From the NCBI GenBank assembly GCA_017470735.1, contig JAFUYB010000064.1, positions 1-62,901 on the forward strand: a stretch of 62,901 nucleotides of DNA. The letters run 5' to 3'. This DNA comes from Lachnospiraceae bacterium. GTDB lineage: Bacteria; Bacillota; Clostridia; Lachnospirales; Lachnospiraceae. Below are positions 27,431 through 36,267 of this stretch, one piece after another (position 1 is the first letter of the stretch; each line of letters opens with the position of its first letter). Below the pieces are notes generated by a model, which saw nothing but the letters and a program-made list of their open reading frames with translations, had not been told where the DNA came from and did no database searches. Made by a program: the position numbers and the translations under genes.

Positions 27431-29192
27431 ATTCCCTGATCACCGTCCATATATTTTCCGGCTCAAACCCAAGCCGCCAGAACGAACCGCCCGCCAAGCC
27501 ATATTCCTCCATCAGCGCAAGCTTCTTGGTCAGCGACTCCGCGTCCTCGATCCACAGCATATGCTTGGCATCGCCGTCTGTGTATTCCGCGTAATTCTGC
27601 CCCAGCTCTTCGATCCATTCTTTTTTCAGATCGTGCTCCGTTAAATACTTGGGCACATTTTCCATTTCCAGGTTGAAGCTTTCCAGCGTGCCATTGGTAT
27701 CCACCCACTCACGGCAGTAAAACGGCATCCCCAGGATCAGCCGCTCCGCGGGCACCTCCTGCAGCGTGCCTTCTATGCCCTCCTTGACAAACGGCAGTGA
27801 CGCGACGCTTCCTGCTTCCTCGCCGCCGCTGTAATGCTCGTCATACGCCATCAGCACGACATAATCCGCGTAATCCGCCTGCACGCTGCGGTTGTAATAC
27901 TGATTGAACGATGCCGGGGGATAGTCATCCACCGAAAGAAACAGATCGTTCGCCTCACATTTCAACGAGAGTTCCTTGATAAACTCAATATAGCTGTCCG
28001 CCGCCTCTGCCTTCACATGCTCAAAATCGACATTGATCCCATCCATGCCGCATGCCAGCGCCGCGCCGATCAGATTGCCGACTAAATTGTCGCGGAAAGA
28101 GGTACGCCCGAGGATCGTCGTTCCGTTTACCGCGCCGTTTTCAATATCACTGACCAGCCCCCACACCTGCACGCCGGCATCGTGGCAGGTCTTGACATAT
28201 TCCTTGCTCGAAAAATCTGCGATCCCGCCTTCATCATCGTTCAGATAAAACCATGTCGGGCTGATCACATCGAGCCCGCTCGTGTTTTTTAAAATGCTGC
28301 CGAGCCCCGCATTGGCTGCTTGGGATGTCACGACATTCCAGGCCATCGTTACCCGCCCGTCCATCGACATATGCTCATATTCCCGTGCCGGCAAAACCGC
28401 CTCTGCCGTTTCCTCAGTCACCTTTCCGATCTGGCTGTTTTTGACATAACCGACCACGCCATCCTCAGTCGCCACGCTGCTCCAGCTGCCGTGATTCTTG
28501 ATCACCGATATGGTCTCGCCCTTCTTGGCATCCTTAAGAACCTTGCTTTTCGGACCGCCCAGACGGCGGATGGCAGTTTTCCTTTTCAATGTCGCCACAT
28601 TATGCGTGAATCCTGCCGTCTCGACCACGGCGCGATAGGGATCTTCGGCCGTCTCATAGGTAAAGTCTGAATATTGGCTTGCAAAATCTGCCGCCACATA
28701 GACATTGTCATACGCAGAGTAAACGATATCAAAATCCGCACTCTGCTCCTCCTTATCCACGGTGTATCCGCTGCCGCCGTACGGCACGGAGATCACATCC
28801 TTGTCGGTCACATAGCGCATGATCTGTTCCGTGTCATCAAATACATAGCCGTCGTCGATCTGATCCTTCAGAACCGAACGCTCAATGTAAAGCCGGCCGT
28901 CTTCGACTAGCGCGCTGCCCGCATCCGCGCCTTCCGCCGGCTCCATATAAGTGTCATTGATGATCAGCGCCGCTTCATCGTCGTGGAAATATGTATAATA
29001 CTCATCCAGCGCCAGATGCGCCTTGGTCGGCGCGTATTTCTTCATATAAAGCGCTCCGCCGACGACCGCGATCACCAGCACGCCAATGCAAAACAGCGCC
29101 GATGCGATACTGCCTGCATTTGCGCCCCCCTGCTGTCTCTTTTTTCGTTTCCGTGCCCGCCGCCTCTGGGCAGGCGTCATCCGTTTCGGCAT
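27423..29192 (-). CDS. Membrane-anchored GH18 hydrolase with SH3 domain
   Basis: A 589-residue exported protein. A very basic cytoplasmic N-terminus (QRRRARKRKKRQ) precedes one membrane helix. An N-terminal domain of about 170 residues follows, then a bacterial SH3 domain (residues about 200-265, VVGYVKNSQIG) and a glycoside hydrolase 18 barrel. The GH18 active site is DGINVDFE, with the catalytic Glu at about 391. Relatives of the SleL/YaaH type cleave N-acetylglucosaminyl bonds in peptidoglycan or spore cortex. The start at 29192 has GGGAGG six bases upstream; the open frame continues upstream without ribosome sites. Confidence 0.85.
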   Translation of the reverse strand: MPKRMTPAQRRRARKRKKRQQGGANAGSIASALFCIGVLVIAVVGGALYMKKYAPTKAHLALDEYYTYFHDDEAALIINDTYMEPAEGADAGSALVEDGRLYIERSVLKDQIDDGYVFDDTEQIMRYVTDKDVISVPYGGSGYTVDKEEQSADFDIVYSAYDNVYVAADFASQYSDFTYETAEDPYRAVVETAGFTHNVATLKRKTAIRRLGGPKSKVLKDAKKGETISVIKNHGSWSSVATEDGVVGYVKNSQIGKVTEETAEAVLPAREYEHMSMDGRVTMAWNVVTSQAANAGLGSILKNTSGLDVISPTWFYLNDDEGGIADFSSKEYVKTCHDAGVQVWGLVSDIENGAVNGTTILGRTSFRDNLVGNLIGAALACGMDGINVDFEHVKAEAADSYIEFIKELSLKCEANDLFLSVDDYPPASFNQYYNRSVQADYADYVVLMAYDEHYSGGEEAGSVASLPFVKEGIEGTLQEVPAERLILGMPFYCREWVDTNGTLESFNLEMENVPKYLTEHDLKKEWIEELGQNYAEYTDGDAKHMLWIEDAESLTKKLALMEEYGLAGGSFWRLGFEPENIWTVIREYE

Positions 29193-29509
29193 CCCATACC
29201 TCCCGGTCATATCATCAGATGGCCTGCTGTCCGTAAATGATCCATATTCTTTGAACCCATCCGTTTTACGAATATCGTTTTTATTATAAAAGATAAAGGG
29301 AAAGAACGCAACTTCTGCGTCCTTTCCCATGTCTTTTTCCACACCAAAGCATTTTATCCCAAATCTTTTATCTTCACCGGCAGCCCGCATGCTGCTTTAG
29401 ACGAAACAGACTCTCCGTTGTTTCCGCAGGCGCACCGGCGTCCATCCCTCCTTTCCGTGTCACAGGGCATCTGTCCAAACGACTGAAGCATTTCCGCTAA
29501 AACTCCTGT
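29193..29509. other. Intergenic region upstream of the GH18 gene
   Basis: It contains a hairpin terminator (29298-29328) and a minus-strand -10-like TTATAAT near 29282-29288, the probable GH18 promoter. I see no gene. The longer minus-strand frame that continues upstream from the GH18 gene has no ribosome site. Confidence 0.5.
29298..29328 (-). terminator. Terminator after the variant P-loop gene
   Basis: GGGAAAG and ACGCA pair with TGCGT and CTTTCCC around an ACTTC loop. On the minus strand the stem is followed by TTTATCTTTTATAAT, so it can end the kinase/P-loop transcript before the GH18 promoter. Confidence 0.6.
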
Positions 29510-30133
29510 TCAGCCAAATGATTCACTGCCCGCAAGAAACCATTTCAAAAACCTCAGATCATCACGATTTAAACTGTAAGGATCAGCAATATACGGTATC
29601 CGTGTGCCACGCAGATGAAACTCCTCATACAGCCTCTTTTCCTCACGCTTTGTCAGCGCGAAGCTGCCATATTCCCCTTGCGCGATGCCGTCTTGTTGTT
29701 GTAACATCTGTTTCATGCCCATCTGCAATGTATGGTAATGCCACGGCTTTGCCGAAAAGGTAAAAATGCATCGGTCGCACCGGGCAAGAATGCCCTGCAC
29801 GCCATCCGCAGCCACACTGCTTTCCACAATGATCACTTCGTCGCGTTCCGCTAAAAGCTGCAATGCTTCCGCCGTACTGCATCCCGGCATGAATTCCACG
29901 CCGTCACGGACAAACCCGGCCACGCCCCGGCGGGTAACGATCTGCTTTGTCCGAAGCCCGATCACTCCTTTTGCCGGAACACATTCCACATACAGAACAG
30001 ACATCCGCTCCTTTGACGCAAAATAATTTGCTGCCGCAACCGCAAGATGTGTCGTCCCGCAGCTTGGTGTCAGTGCCGCGATTCCGATTCTAAAAGTCCG
30101 CTTTGGGTAAATTCTGCCATAACCTTTTCGCAT
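29510..30133 (-). CDS. Variant P-loop (ParA/MinD-like) protein with CGTTH motif
   Basis: A 207-residue protein with the layout of a ParA/MinD-type NTPase. The Walker A site reads TPSCGTTHLA (residues 22-31), with Thr and His where GKTT would place Lys and Thr. VLYVECVPA and VIIVESS occupy the positions of later strands, and TFSAKPWHYH near residue 130 has a Pro-Trp also seen in the neighbour. The same TPxCGTTHxA and PW motifs occur in the C-terminal domain of the kinase gene 73 bases upstream, so the two are paralogues in one operon. ATP binding is uncertain without the Lys. Function unknown. Confidence 0.65.
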   Translation of the reverse strand: MRKGYGRIYPKRTFRIGIAALTPSCGTTHLAVAAANYFASKERMSVLYVECVPAKGVIGLRTKQIVTRRGVAGFVRDGVEFMPGCSTAEALQLLAERDEVIIVESSVAADGVQGILARCDRCIFTFSAKPWHYHTLQMGMKQMLQQQDGIAQGEYGSFALTKREEKRLYEEFHLRGTRIPYIADPYSLNRDDLRFLKWFLAGSESFG

Positions 30134-30206
30134 TTCCGCTTTCCCGGCCGGACAGCCCGCGTGTTTTTTCCGCGGTTTTCCTATATCCGGCCGCCTCTCC
30201 CATCCG

Positions 30207-31511
30207 TCACAAATCCAGCTTCACCATCAATTTCCGAAACAGCTCCTTTTTCCTCCGCGACAGGACGAATGGATCCGGGTCGGTTGGAAATCCAAACACC
30301 GCCCTGCCACTCTCCTTTGCCAGCCTGCTTCCCGCAAAACGATTCGCCGGGTTGACTACGATCAGCGCATCCTCCGGCAGCATGTCCATCTCCATGCTCC
30401 GCTCCTGCCACGGGCGGCTGCCCGCTACACAGATCATCCGGTCGGCATCTTTTGCCGTTCCGAAATCACAGCCCGCATCCATGACACAAATCCCATCCTT
30501 CGGCATTTCCGTCTCTTCCACTGCGGCTCCCGTGTTCAATACTGCCCGGAATCGGGCATGGTAAACCACCATATCCCGTTCATAAAATCCGGGGCTGTTC
30601 CGGCAGAGCTGCTGCGCCGCACGGCTGTCCGTCCGGTCAATGTAATATGCCCTTTGTCCGACCGTATTCAGATAGACCACAAACGACATCGCTATATGCG
30701 TCGTTCCGCAGGCAGGCGTTGTTCCTGCCACTACAATAGTTGCATGGGATGTCTCTGTTTCTGACACAGAATACCGGGCAAGCATCCGTTCCCACTCCCG
30801 CAGATACTCCTCTGCGGAAGCCGGTCTTTCCTTTGGATCCGTGCGGCACGCCCACCGAATCAATCTGCGGACGCGAAGCGGGATCCGCTCTTTCGAATGC
30901 GACAGCAAAAGCTCTGCCACACGCCCCACGCTGTAGATATCCGTCTGCACACTCGTCGTGCCATTTGCCACGATTTCAGGCGCACAGTATCCTTGCGTGC
31001 CATACTTCTGGAAAGTCGCCCCCGAACGGGGTGCATAGAGTGCAGCGCCATAATCGATCAGCACCAGTCTTCCGTCCCGGAGATACAAATGCTCCGGTTT
31101 CAAATCCTGATACAAGATCGGAAACGGCTCCCTCTTGTGGAGATACGCAATGATCCCACAGATCTGCACGAGAAAAGAACATATCTGTTCTGCAGAAATC
31201 GAATCACACCAGTCCAAATACTCAGACAATGCCACGCCCTGTACATATTCCTCGACTAAAAGAACCTCATCTTTAAGCTCCTCATAGTCATACAATACCG
31301 GAATCCCCGGATGACGCAAAGTCTTTAAGATATCGGCCTCATGCCTGCCGCTCATTTCGATGGACAGCCTTTCGGTCTTTTGGATGCGTTTGATGATCCG
31401 ATGCTCCGACAGCGTCCGGTGCCGTACCAGGTACACGGCGGTATCACCCGTCTCATAAATGGTCTTTTCCACCTCGTATCTGTCGAAGATATTCCCGTCT
31501 ATGCCTGCCAC
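30207..31511 (-). CDS. Ser/Thr protein kinase fused to a variant P-loop domain
   Basis: A 434-residue fusion. Residues about 10-245 are a Hanks-type kinase: Lys41 in the HRIIKRI strand, catalytic loop YQDLKPEHLYL (Asp136, with Tyr-Gln for His-Arg and His for the Asn), DYG (153-155) instead of DFG, and GTQGYCAPE (171-179). Core lysine and aspartates remain, so activity is possible. Residues about 255-434 are a ParA-like domain with TPACGTTHIA (265-274), ICVMDAGCD and AGSRPW. There is no membrane helix or PASTA repeat, so this is not PrkC. The best start, GTG at 31511, lies right at the GGAG site, which is unusual. The partner gene follows. Confidence 0.7.
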   Translation of the reverse strand: MAGIDGNIFDRYEVEKTIYETGDTAVYLVRHRTLSEHRIIKRIQKTERLSIEMSGRHEADILKTLRHPGIPVLYDYEELKDEVLLVEEYVQGVALSEYLDWCDSISAEQICSFLVQICGIIAYLHKREPFPILYQDLKPEHLYLRDGRLVLIDYGAALYAPRSGATFQKYGTQGYCAPEIVANGTTSVQTDIYSVGRVAELLLSHSKERIPLRVRRLIRWACRTDPKERPASAEEYLREWERMLARYSVSETETSHATIVVAGTTPACGTTHIAMSFVVYLNTVGQRAYYIDRTDSRAAQQLCRNSPGFYERDMVVYHARFRAVLNTGAAVEETEMPKDGICVMDAGCDFGTAKDADRMICVAGSRPWQERSMEMDMLPEDALIVVNPANRFAGSRLAKESGRAVFGFPTDPDPFVLSRRKKELFRKLMVKLDL

Positions 31512-31783
31512 TCCTTTCTGCTGTCCGGAGCACAGTCAAAAATCCATCCTGCCCCGCCAGCCATAAACACAACATCCCTTTTTCGAGGAGACGCATCCTG
31601 CTTTCGCATCCGCGCCCCTCTGCCATCCGTTTTAACAGAGCCAAAGCGCGATTGCAATAGACTTTATCACTTCTTAATTTATTCTTAATATCTGTTTATA
31701 ATTGTTTAAATTTCGGGGAAATTGATGTGAAATTTCGTTGCCACAGGTTTACAATAGGAAAAAATTTGTATATACTGGTGGAC

Positions 31784-32536
31784 ATGAAGATTGAAAAATT
31801 AAACGATAATCAAATACGCGCTACCTTGTCCCGGGAGGACTTGGAGAGCCGTCATATACGGATCAATGAATTTGCTTATGGCACGGACGCCGCCCGCGCC
31901 TTGTTCAATGAGCTTTTGCGTTTTGCGTCGTACAAGCTCGGTTTTGAGGTGGACGACACGCCGCTGATGGTCGAGGCGATCCCGATTTCTTCTGATTCGA
32001 TCGTCCTTTTAGTGACAAAGGTAGCTTATCCCGAGGAATTGGACACGCGGTTTTCCCGTTTTTCAGACGCGCCCGCAGGCGAGCAATATTATGACTACGA
32101 AGAAGCGGAATATGATTCCGGCGAGATTCTTTTGAGCGGGACGGAGCAGAAAGCAACGGATATCCTCGATGTGACGGAAGGCACTGCAGAAAAGCCGGAT
32201 TCCGATGCAAAAGCGGATCCCGCAGAACCGCAGATCATCCCCCCGGGCCGTTATACCCGTCTGTTCCGTATGCCGACGATCGACGAAGCGCTTGCCGCTT
32301 CCCGCTCCCTGGCAGGATATTATCATGGGGACAATTCCTTGTTCCGCACCAAAGCGGGCTACGAGCTGATCGTCCATATCGGCGACCACTCGACCGACGA
32401 GTTTAACCGTGTGGTCAATGTATTGTCTGAATACGGTTCGACAGCTGCCTTTAAGGAGGGAACTGAGGACTACCTGACCGAACACGCCCGCGCGATCGTA
32501 CTGCACAATGCGCTGCAGGTGTTGGCGGAAGTATAA
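31784..32536 (+). CDS. mecA: Adaptor protein MecA
   Basis: A 250-residue adaptor for the ClpC protease. The N-terminal domain begins MKIEKLNDNQIRATLSREDL as in MecA, and the C-terminal domain (about 165-250) contains the DEALAASRSLAGYY and LSEYGSTAAF segments that bind ClpC. A Glu/Asp-rich linker separates them. The start at 31784 is chosen by family alignment and a GGTGG site; an upstream ATG at 31727 would add an atypical tail. It is transcribed alone, divergent from the kinase operon, and followed by a hairpin terminator. Confidence 0.88.
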   Translation: MKIEKLNDNQIRATLSREDLESRHIRINEFAYGTDAARALFNELLRFASYKLGFEVDDTPLMVEAIPISSDSIVLLVTKVAYPEELDTRFSRFSDAPAGEQYYDYEEAEYDSGEILLSGTEQKATDILDVTEGTAEKPDSDAKADPAEPQIIPPGRYTRLFRMPTIDEALAASRSLAGYYHGDNSLFRTKAGYELIVHIGDHSTDEFNRVVNVLSEYGSTAAFKEGTEDYLTEHARAIVLHNALQVLAEV

Positions 32537-32561
32537 GAGATGGTTTTTTGTAGTGAGTTAT

Positions 32562-32594
32562 GTCCTGTGGCACTTATGTCACAGGGCATTTTGT
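32562..32594 (+). terminator. Terminator of mecA
   Basis: CCTGTG pairs with CACAGG around a ten-base loop, followed by GCATTTTGTTT. Confidence 0.6.
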
Positions 32595-32669
32595 TTACGG
32601 ATTTTATAAACAATTATAAAGCAAATTTAAAATATTTATAAAGAGAATTTAAACTGCACCCAAGAAAAA

Positions 32670-32699
32670 ACCCGCCTGACAATAAACTGCCAAGCGGGT
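32670..32699 (-). terminator. Terminator of the ferredoxin gene
   Basis: On the minus strand ACCCGCTTGGCAG pairs imperfectly with GTCAGGCGGGT and is followed by TTTTTTC. Confidence 0.75.
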
Positions 32700-32723
32700 C
32701 TTTTACTTTGTCTGTCCTGCAGA

Positions 32724-32912
<189 letters not shown>

Positions 32913-33089
32913 TTATTAGTTTCTTTTCATACTTTTCTCATTCTAACGCAAAATTTCCGTAAACACAAGTATAAATGACGGAACAATGTAAATTTTTCTT
33001 CAAGTCTGCCTGTCCCGTGCAGATGATCGTATCATATGCCGCCCCGCGTCATGGCGTCTTCTTTCATTTGATGCCGCACGACCGAATAT

Positions 33090-33863
33090 TCATCCCCTCC
33101 GCGAATATGCAGGCTCGCCGTCCTGCTGCAGCCCGTCAAGAACCGCCCGCGCCTGGGCAATTTTTTGTTCATCTGTGCGTATGATTTTGTACTCGTTAAA
33201 GCCATTCGCTCCCATCGGCACGGATTCCCGCCGGAACTCCATCCGGCTGTCCACGAGACGCTGCCCCGACATATGATATGCAGTAATATGGGTTTTCTCG
33301 TAAATCTCAGGAATTACGGACGCGTTCACCCCGGAACCCGCCATAATACAAATTCGATCATCGGCACGCTGATTCAGCTCCGCCAGCAAATCCATCCCTT
33401 TCTCGCACGAAGCCTCCTGCCCGGATGTTAATATCGTGTCAAATCCAAGCCGAATCGCATCTTCCAGCGCAGTATACGGATTTAATGCCAGATCAAAACA
33501 TCTGTGCAGGGTGCAGGGAATATTCCCGCTTTCTTTTATTAGCACTCCCATCCGCTCATTATCAGGATTTCCGTCCGGACGCAATATACCAAACACGAAT
33601 CCATCCGCGTCCAATTCCCGAAATGTCCGTATCCCGTCCCGCATCATTGCAAACTCATACTCTGTATAACAGAAATCACCGTCTCTTGGGCGTATCATCA
33701 CGCGAACAGGAACCTCAACAGCGTCCCTCACGGCTCTGTACAACGATATTTCCGGCGTCGTCCCTCCGATTACAAGATGCCCGCAAAGCTCCAGTCTGTC
33801 TGCCCCGCCCCGCTCAGCAGCGACCGCCGACTCCATAGAATCCACACACACTTCCAGCAACAT
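33090..33863 (-). CDS. cutC: CutC family protein
   Basis: A 257-residue TIM-barrel protein of the CutC family: LEVCVDSMESAVAAERGGAD at the N-terminus, RLELCGHLVIGGTTPE, VRVMIRPRDGDFCY, LHRCFD and ILTSGQEAS all match. The family was linked to copper homeostasis, but its real activity is unsettled. The start at 33863 has GGAAAGGG upstream and matches the family N-terminus; earlier in-frame codons do not. It appears monocistronic. Confidence 0.9.
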   Translation of the reverse strand: MLLEVCVDSMESAVAAERGGADRLELCGHLVIGGTTPEISLYRAVRDAVEVPVRVMIRPRDGDFCYTEYEFAMMRDGIRTFRELDADGFVFGILRPDGNPDNERMGVLIKESGNIPCTLHRCFDLALNPYTALEDAIRLGFDTILTSGQEASCEKGMDLLAELNQRADDRICIMAGSGVNASVIPEIYEKTHITAYHMSGQRLVDSRMEFRRESVPMGANGFNEYKIIRTDEQKIAQARAVLDGLQQDGEPAYSRRG

Positions 33864-33962
33864 TTTCCAGCCCTTTCCAAAACAGCGGCAGCATATCCGC
33901 ATGATAAACCTGCCGCCAATTGCATCTGCTGCCGAAGCTTATCTTATCCAATTTCAGGAGTT

Positions 33963-34061
33963 ATGGCAAATACATCAACCTCAAACATCTGCATTCGCAT
34001 GGATTCGGAGTTGAAGTCCGCTGCAGGTGTTTTCAAACAACTCAAGCATAACATCCCTTAA
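33963..34061 (+). pseudogene. Truncated RelB/DinJ-type antitoxin
   Basis: The 32-codon frame reads MANTSTSNICIRMDSELKSA, matching the first part of RelB/DinJ antitoxins (MANTxxINIRMDxELKxxA). It stops after KQLKHNIP, before the part that normally completes the ribbon-helix-helix and toxin-binding region. AGGAG lies before the ATG. No toxin follows on this strand. It is probably a remnant of a lost RelBE-type module. Confidence 0.6.
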
Positions 34062-34252
34062 ACCCGAACTTCACTTGATGTAAGCGTCAGTCCATCCTGC
34101 ATTTTTTCTGCCGGCTTATTGCTAACTCCCACAAAACAATATGCATAATCCCCAGGATTTGGTGCCCTTTGCAACAAATTCTGTCGGCTTTCACTCGATT
34201 CATACCGACCAATCCTCACGTCTGCCAAGGATACCTTTAACAGTACTTTGAA
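34062..34252. other. Intergenic, no gene seen
   Basis: About 190 bases between the RelB remnant and the RelE-type toxin gene. No continuation of the antitoxin, toxin ORF or clear terminator could be recognised. Confidence 0.4.
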
Positions 34253-34555
34253 TTATATATCCCTCCCCTGATATTGAACCGTTACCACATAAACTATTTT
34301 CTTCTTTTCATCAATCCTGAAAATAGCAATATAGTTATCAATGATAAGTTGCTTATATCCTTTTCCGGCATATCGTCCTACAAGTCGATCCTGATGCGAC
34401 TGTGGGAACTCATATAAACCAAGAATAGCTTTTTTTATTCGACTTGTCTGTCCTTCAGCATTTTCAGGAGATAGTTTTTCATGTGCAATGTAGGCATAAA
34501 TATCTTCGATGTCTCTATATGCCCTTTTCATCAATTTAACCGTGTACTTATCCAA
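34253..34555 (-). CDS. RelE/ParE family toxin
   Basis: A roughly 100-residue toxin of the RelE/ParE fold. YTVKLMKRAYRDIEDIYAYI is the N-terminal strand-helix, HQDRLVGRYAGKGYKQLII the middle, and IVYVVTVQYQGRDI the C-terminal strand with the usual arginine. Most members cleave mRNA at ribosomes or block gyrase. I use the TTG at 34555, with GGAG nine bases upstream; ATG at 34531 is an alternative. The start lies inside the end of the antitoxin gene, typical of coupled toxin-antitoxin pairs. Confidence 0.82.
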   Translation of the reverse strand: MDKYTVKLMKRAYRDIEDIYAYIAHEKLSPENAEGQTSRIKKAILGLYEFPQSHQDRLVGRYAGKGYKQLIIDNYIAIFRIDEKKKIVYVVTVQYQGRDI

Positions 34556-34811
34556 AATACTTTTTCTCCAATTCCGCAAAAGCTACTTCGGCATCGATAG
34601 TTTCACCCGCCTCGGCGAATTCCTGTTCTGCCTCAAAAATCGCTTGATCAATACGATTCTCTCTTGCAAATCGTTCATAGTATTCTGCACTCATAACCAC
34701 AAGATCACTATATCCATTTTTTGTAACATATATTGGCTCCTGATGTTTATGTGCAATCTCAGATACCCTGCTTGTATCTCTTAAGTCTCTAATTGGCATA
34801 ATCATCGGCAT
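34548..34811 (-). CDS. Phd/YefM family antitoxin
   Basis: An 87-residue antitoxin. The N-terminal MPIRDLRDTSRVSEIAHK and YVTKNGYSDLVVMSAEYYE match the Phd/YefM DNA-binding domain, and the acidic helical tail (about 50-87) should wrap the toxin. GGAGG lies seven bases upstream of the ATG at 34811. It precedes and overlaps the RelE-type toxin by eight bases, the usual order. Autoregulation of the pair is expected from the family. Confidence 0.85.
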   Translation of the reverse strand: MPMIMPIRDLRDTSRVSEIAHKHQEPIYVTKNGYSDLVVMSAEYYERFARENRIDQAIFEAEQEFAEAGETIDAEVAFAELEKKYFG

Positions 34812-34921
34812 AAAATCACCTCCTTCATACAAACACAGCGTAGCATAATTATGCCACACTGTAAAGAATTACTCAAAAGTTCTCCCTGTAAAACATAGTG
34901 CTTACGCCATGGATTACTTCC

Positions 34922-36136
34922 CTAATACAACATCCCAAACATCCACAGCGGGATCCGGTTTCTGCGCCCGATTTCCTCATCATCGACTGCCAGATAGCTG
35001 TCGGCGATGTCCTTGATCTGCTCAAACGATTTCTTTTTCCCGCCGACCTCAAAAAGATACCTGCCGTCTACAGCAAAATCGCCCTGCTTCGGATACAGCA
35101 CGCTATGCCCCGCGGATTTGAGCTGATTTAAAAAGAAGGTCTCCCGCTTCGTACCCGTATCCACCCTCTCCGTCAGCGAATACATTATATTGGTATTGTC
35201 ACAATATATTTTGTCCGGCCGCGCCATGTTTTTCAGCGACGCCTTTTCCGACGACAGCAGATTCAGCAGATTGGCCCGGTCAAGGATGTACAGCATCTTC
35301 AGACCCTGGTTCCGGTCCGTTTCCAGCTGCCGGTAAAGCTCCGACATATTCGGTGTCTGCGGACAGCTCTGCGCAAGGATATAGAGCATTTTTTTGATCT
35401 TGTGGACCGTCGAATAATTGATCGCTTCCACCGCGGGATAATCACTTTCGAGCACCTGATTGGTGATCTGCATCAGCCGCTCCTCATATCCGGCAAACAC
35501 TTCTTTATAAAAAGGATAATATCCCCTCGCCAGATAGTCAGAAAAATGCCGAAGCACACGCATCCGCTCTGCCACCTGCCCGGCAATTTTTACATGATCC
35601 TTCAGGAGATCAGAGAGCGAAACCGCCTCAAAATCCCCGAGCCCCTCAAAAAACAGATATTCCCGGAACGAAAGCCCCGGCAGCGAATATGTGATCTGCC
35701 GTCTCGAAAGATCCCCGCTGTCCGCGTCAAGCCGCAGCAAAGAAGAACCCGTATAGACGATGTGCATATTCGGATAATCATCATAAATATTTTTGATCAT
35801 CTGCTGCCAGTTTTTCAGATAATGGGCTTCATCAATGAACAGATGGCTCCCGCCGTTTTTATAATGCATATCCGCCAGTTCCGGCAGGGAATGCGTCTCA
35901 AACCATAAGTTGTCCAGCGAGACATAAAGCGCCGCGTCCGGGTTGTCCGCAAAGCTTTCTTTTATATGCTGAAGGATCAGCGTCGTCTTCCCCGTGCCTC
36001 TTGCCCCGGTGATCGCGATCAGCCGGTCACGCCAATCTATCTTCCTTAAAAGAAAACGCTCCGTATCCAGCGAAGTCTCCCTGATTCTCCTGCGGGAAAT
36101 ATCCTGAATCTGATCAAATTCTACTGATTCTATCAT
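34922..36136 (-). CDS. AAA-type ATPase with DUF4143 C-terminal domain
   Basis: A 404-residue ATPase of the AAA_14/DUF4143 group. Walker A GARGTGKTTLI is near residue 45, Walker B HLFIDEAHYL near 105, and VYTGSSLLRL the sensor region. The C-terminal FAVDGRYLFEVGGKKK has the D-x-E-x-K pattern of a PD-(D/E)XK nuclease-like fold. The family is very common in Bacteroidetes and Clostridia, and its biological role is unclear. GGAGG lies five bases before the ATG at 36136. Four palindromic operator-like sites cover its promoter region, which is unusual. Confidence 0.88.
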   Translation of the reverse strand: MIESVEFDQIQDISRRRIRETSLDTERFLLRKIDWRDRLIAITGARGTGKTTLILQHIKESFADNPDAALYVSLDNLWFETHSLPELADMHYKNGGSHLFIDEAHYLKNWQQMIKNIYDDYPNMHIVYTGSSLLRLDADSGDLSRRQITYSLPGLSFREYLFFEGLGDFEAVSLSDLLKDHVKIAGQVAERMRVLRHFSDYLARGYYPFYKEVFAGYEERLMQITNQVLESDYPAVEAINYSTVHKIKKMLYILAQSCPQTPNMSELYRQLETDRNQGLKMLYILDRANLLNLLSSEKASLKNMARPDKIYCDNTNIMYSLTERVDTGTKRETFFLNQLKSAGHSVLYPKQGDFAVDGRYLFEVGGKKKSFEQIKDIADSYLAVDDEEIGRRNRIPLWMFGMLY

Positions 36137-36151
36137 TTGCGCCTCCTTTTT

Positions 36152-36265
36152 AGTGTTTCTAAACACTATTTTCTTTCTTACTTAATGTTTGCAAACACTA
36201 TATATTTGAATAATATAATGTTTGCAAACACTATAATACTTCAATTTTTAGTGTTTGTAAACACT
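36152..36265. promoter_or_regulatory. Array of four 16-bp palindromic operator-like sites
   Basis: AGTGTTTCTAAACACT (36152-36167), AATGTTTGCAAACACT (36184-36199 and 36217-36232) and AGTGTTTGTAAACACT (36250-36265) share the core TGTTTNNAAACA. Centre spacing is 32, 33 and 33 bases, about three helical turns, so all four would face the same side of the helix. They overlay AT-rich -10-like elements of the ATPase gene and lie just upstream of the plus-strand promoter at 36268. Confidence 0.85.
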
Positions 36266-36267
36266 TT

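Noticed and set aside
31453..31644. A 63-codon minus-strand frame overlapping the start of the kinase gene
   Set aside because: It overlaps the kinase N-terminus out of frame and has no recognisable motif or strong ribosome site.
33777..34061. A longer 94-codon frame including the RelB-like start
   Set aside because: Its upstream part is antisense of cutC and has no ribosome site. Only the part from 33963 matches an antitoxin.
36152..36265. The four repeats considered as a CRISPR array
   Set aside because: The repeats are only 16 bases, fully palindromic, with 16-17-base AT-rich gaps, and there are no cas genes. They fit operator sites.
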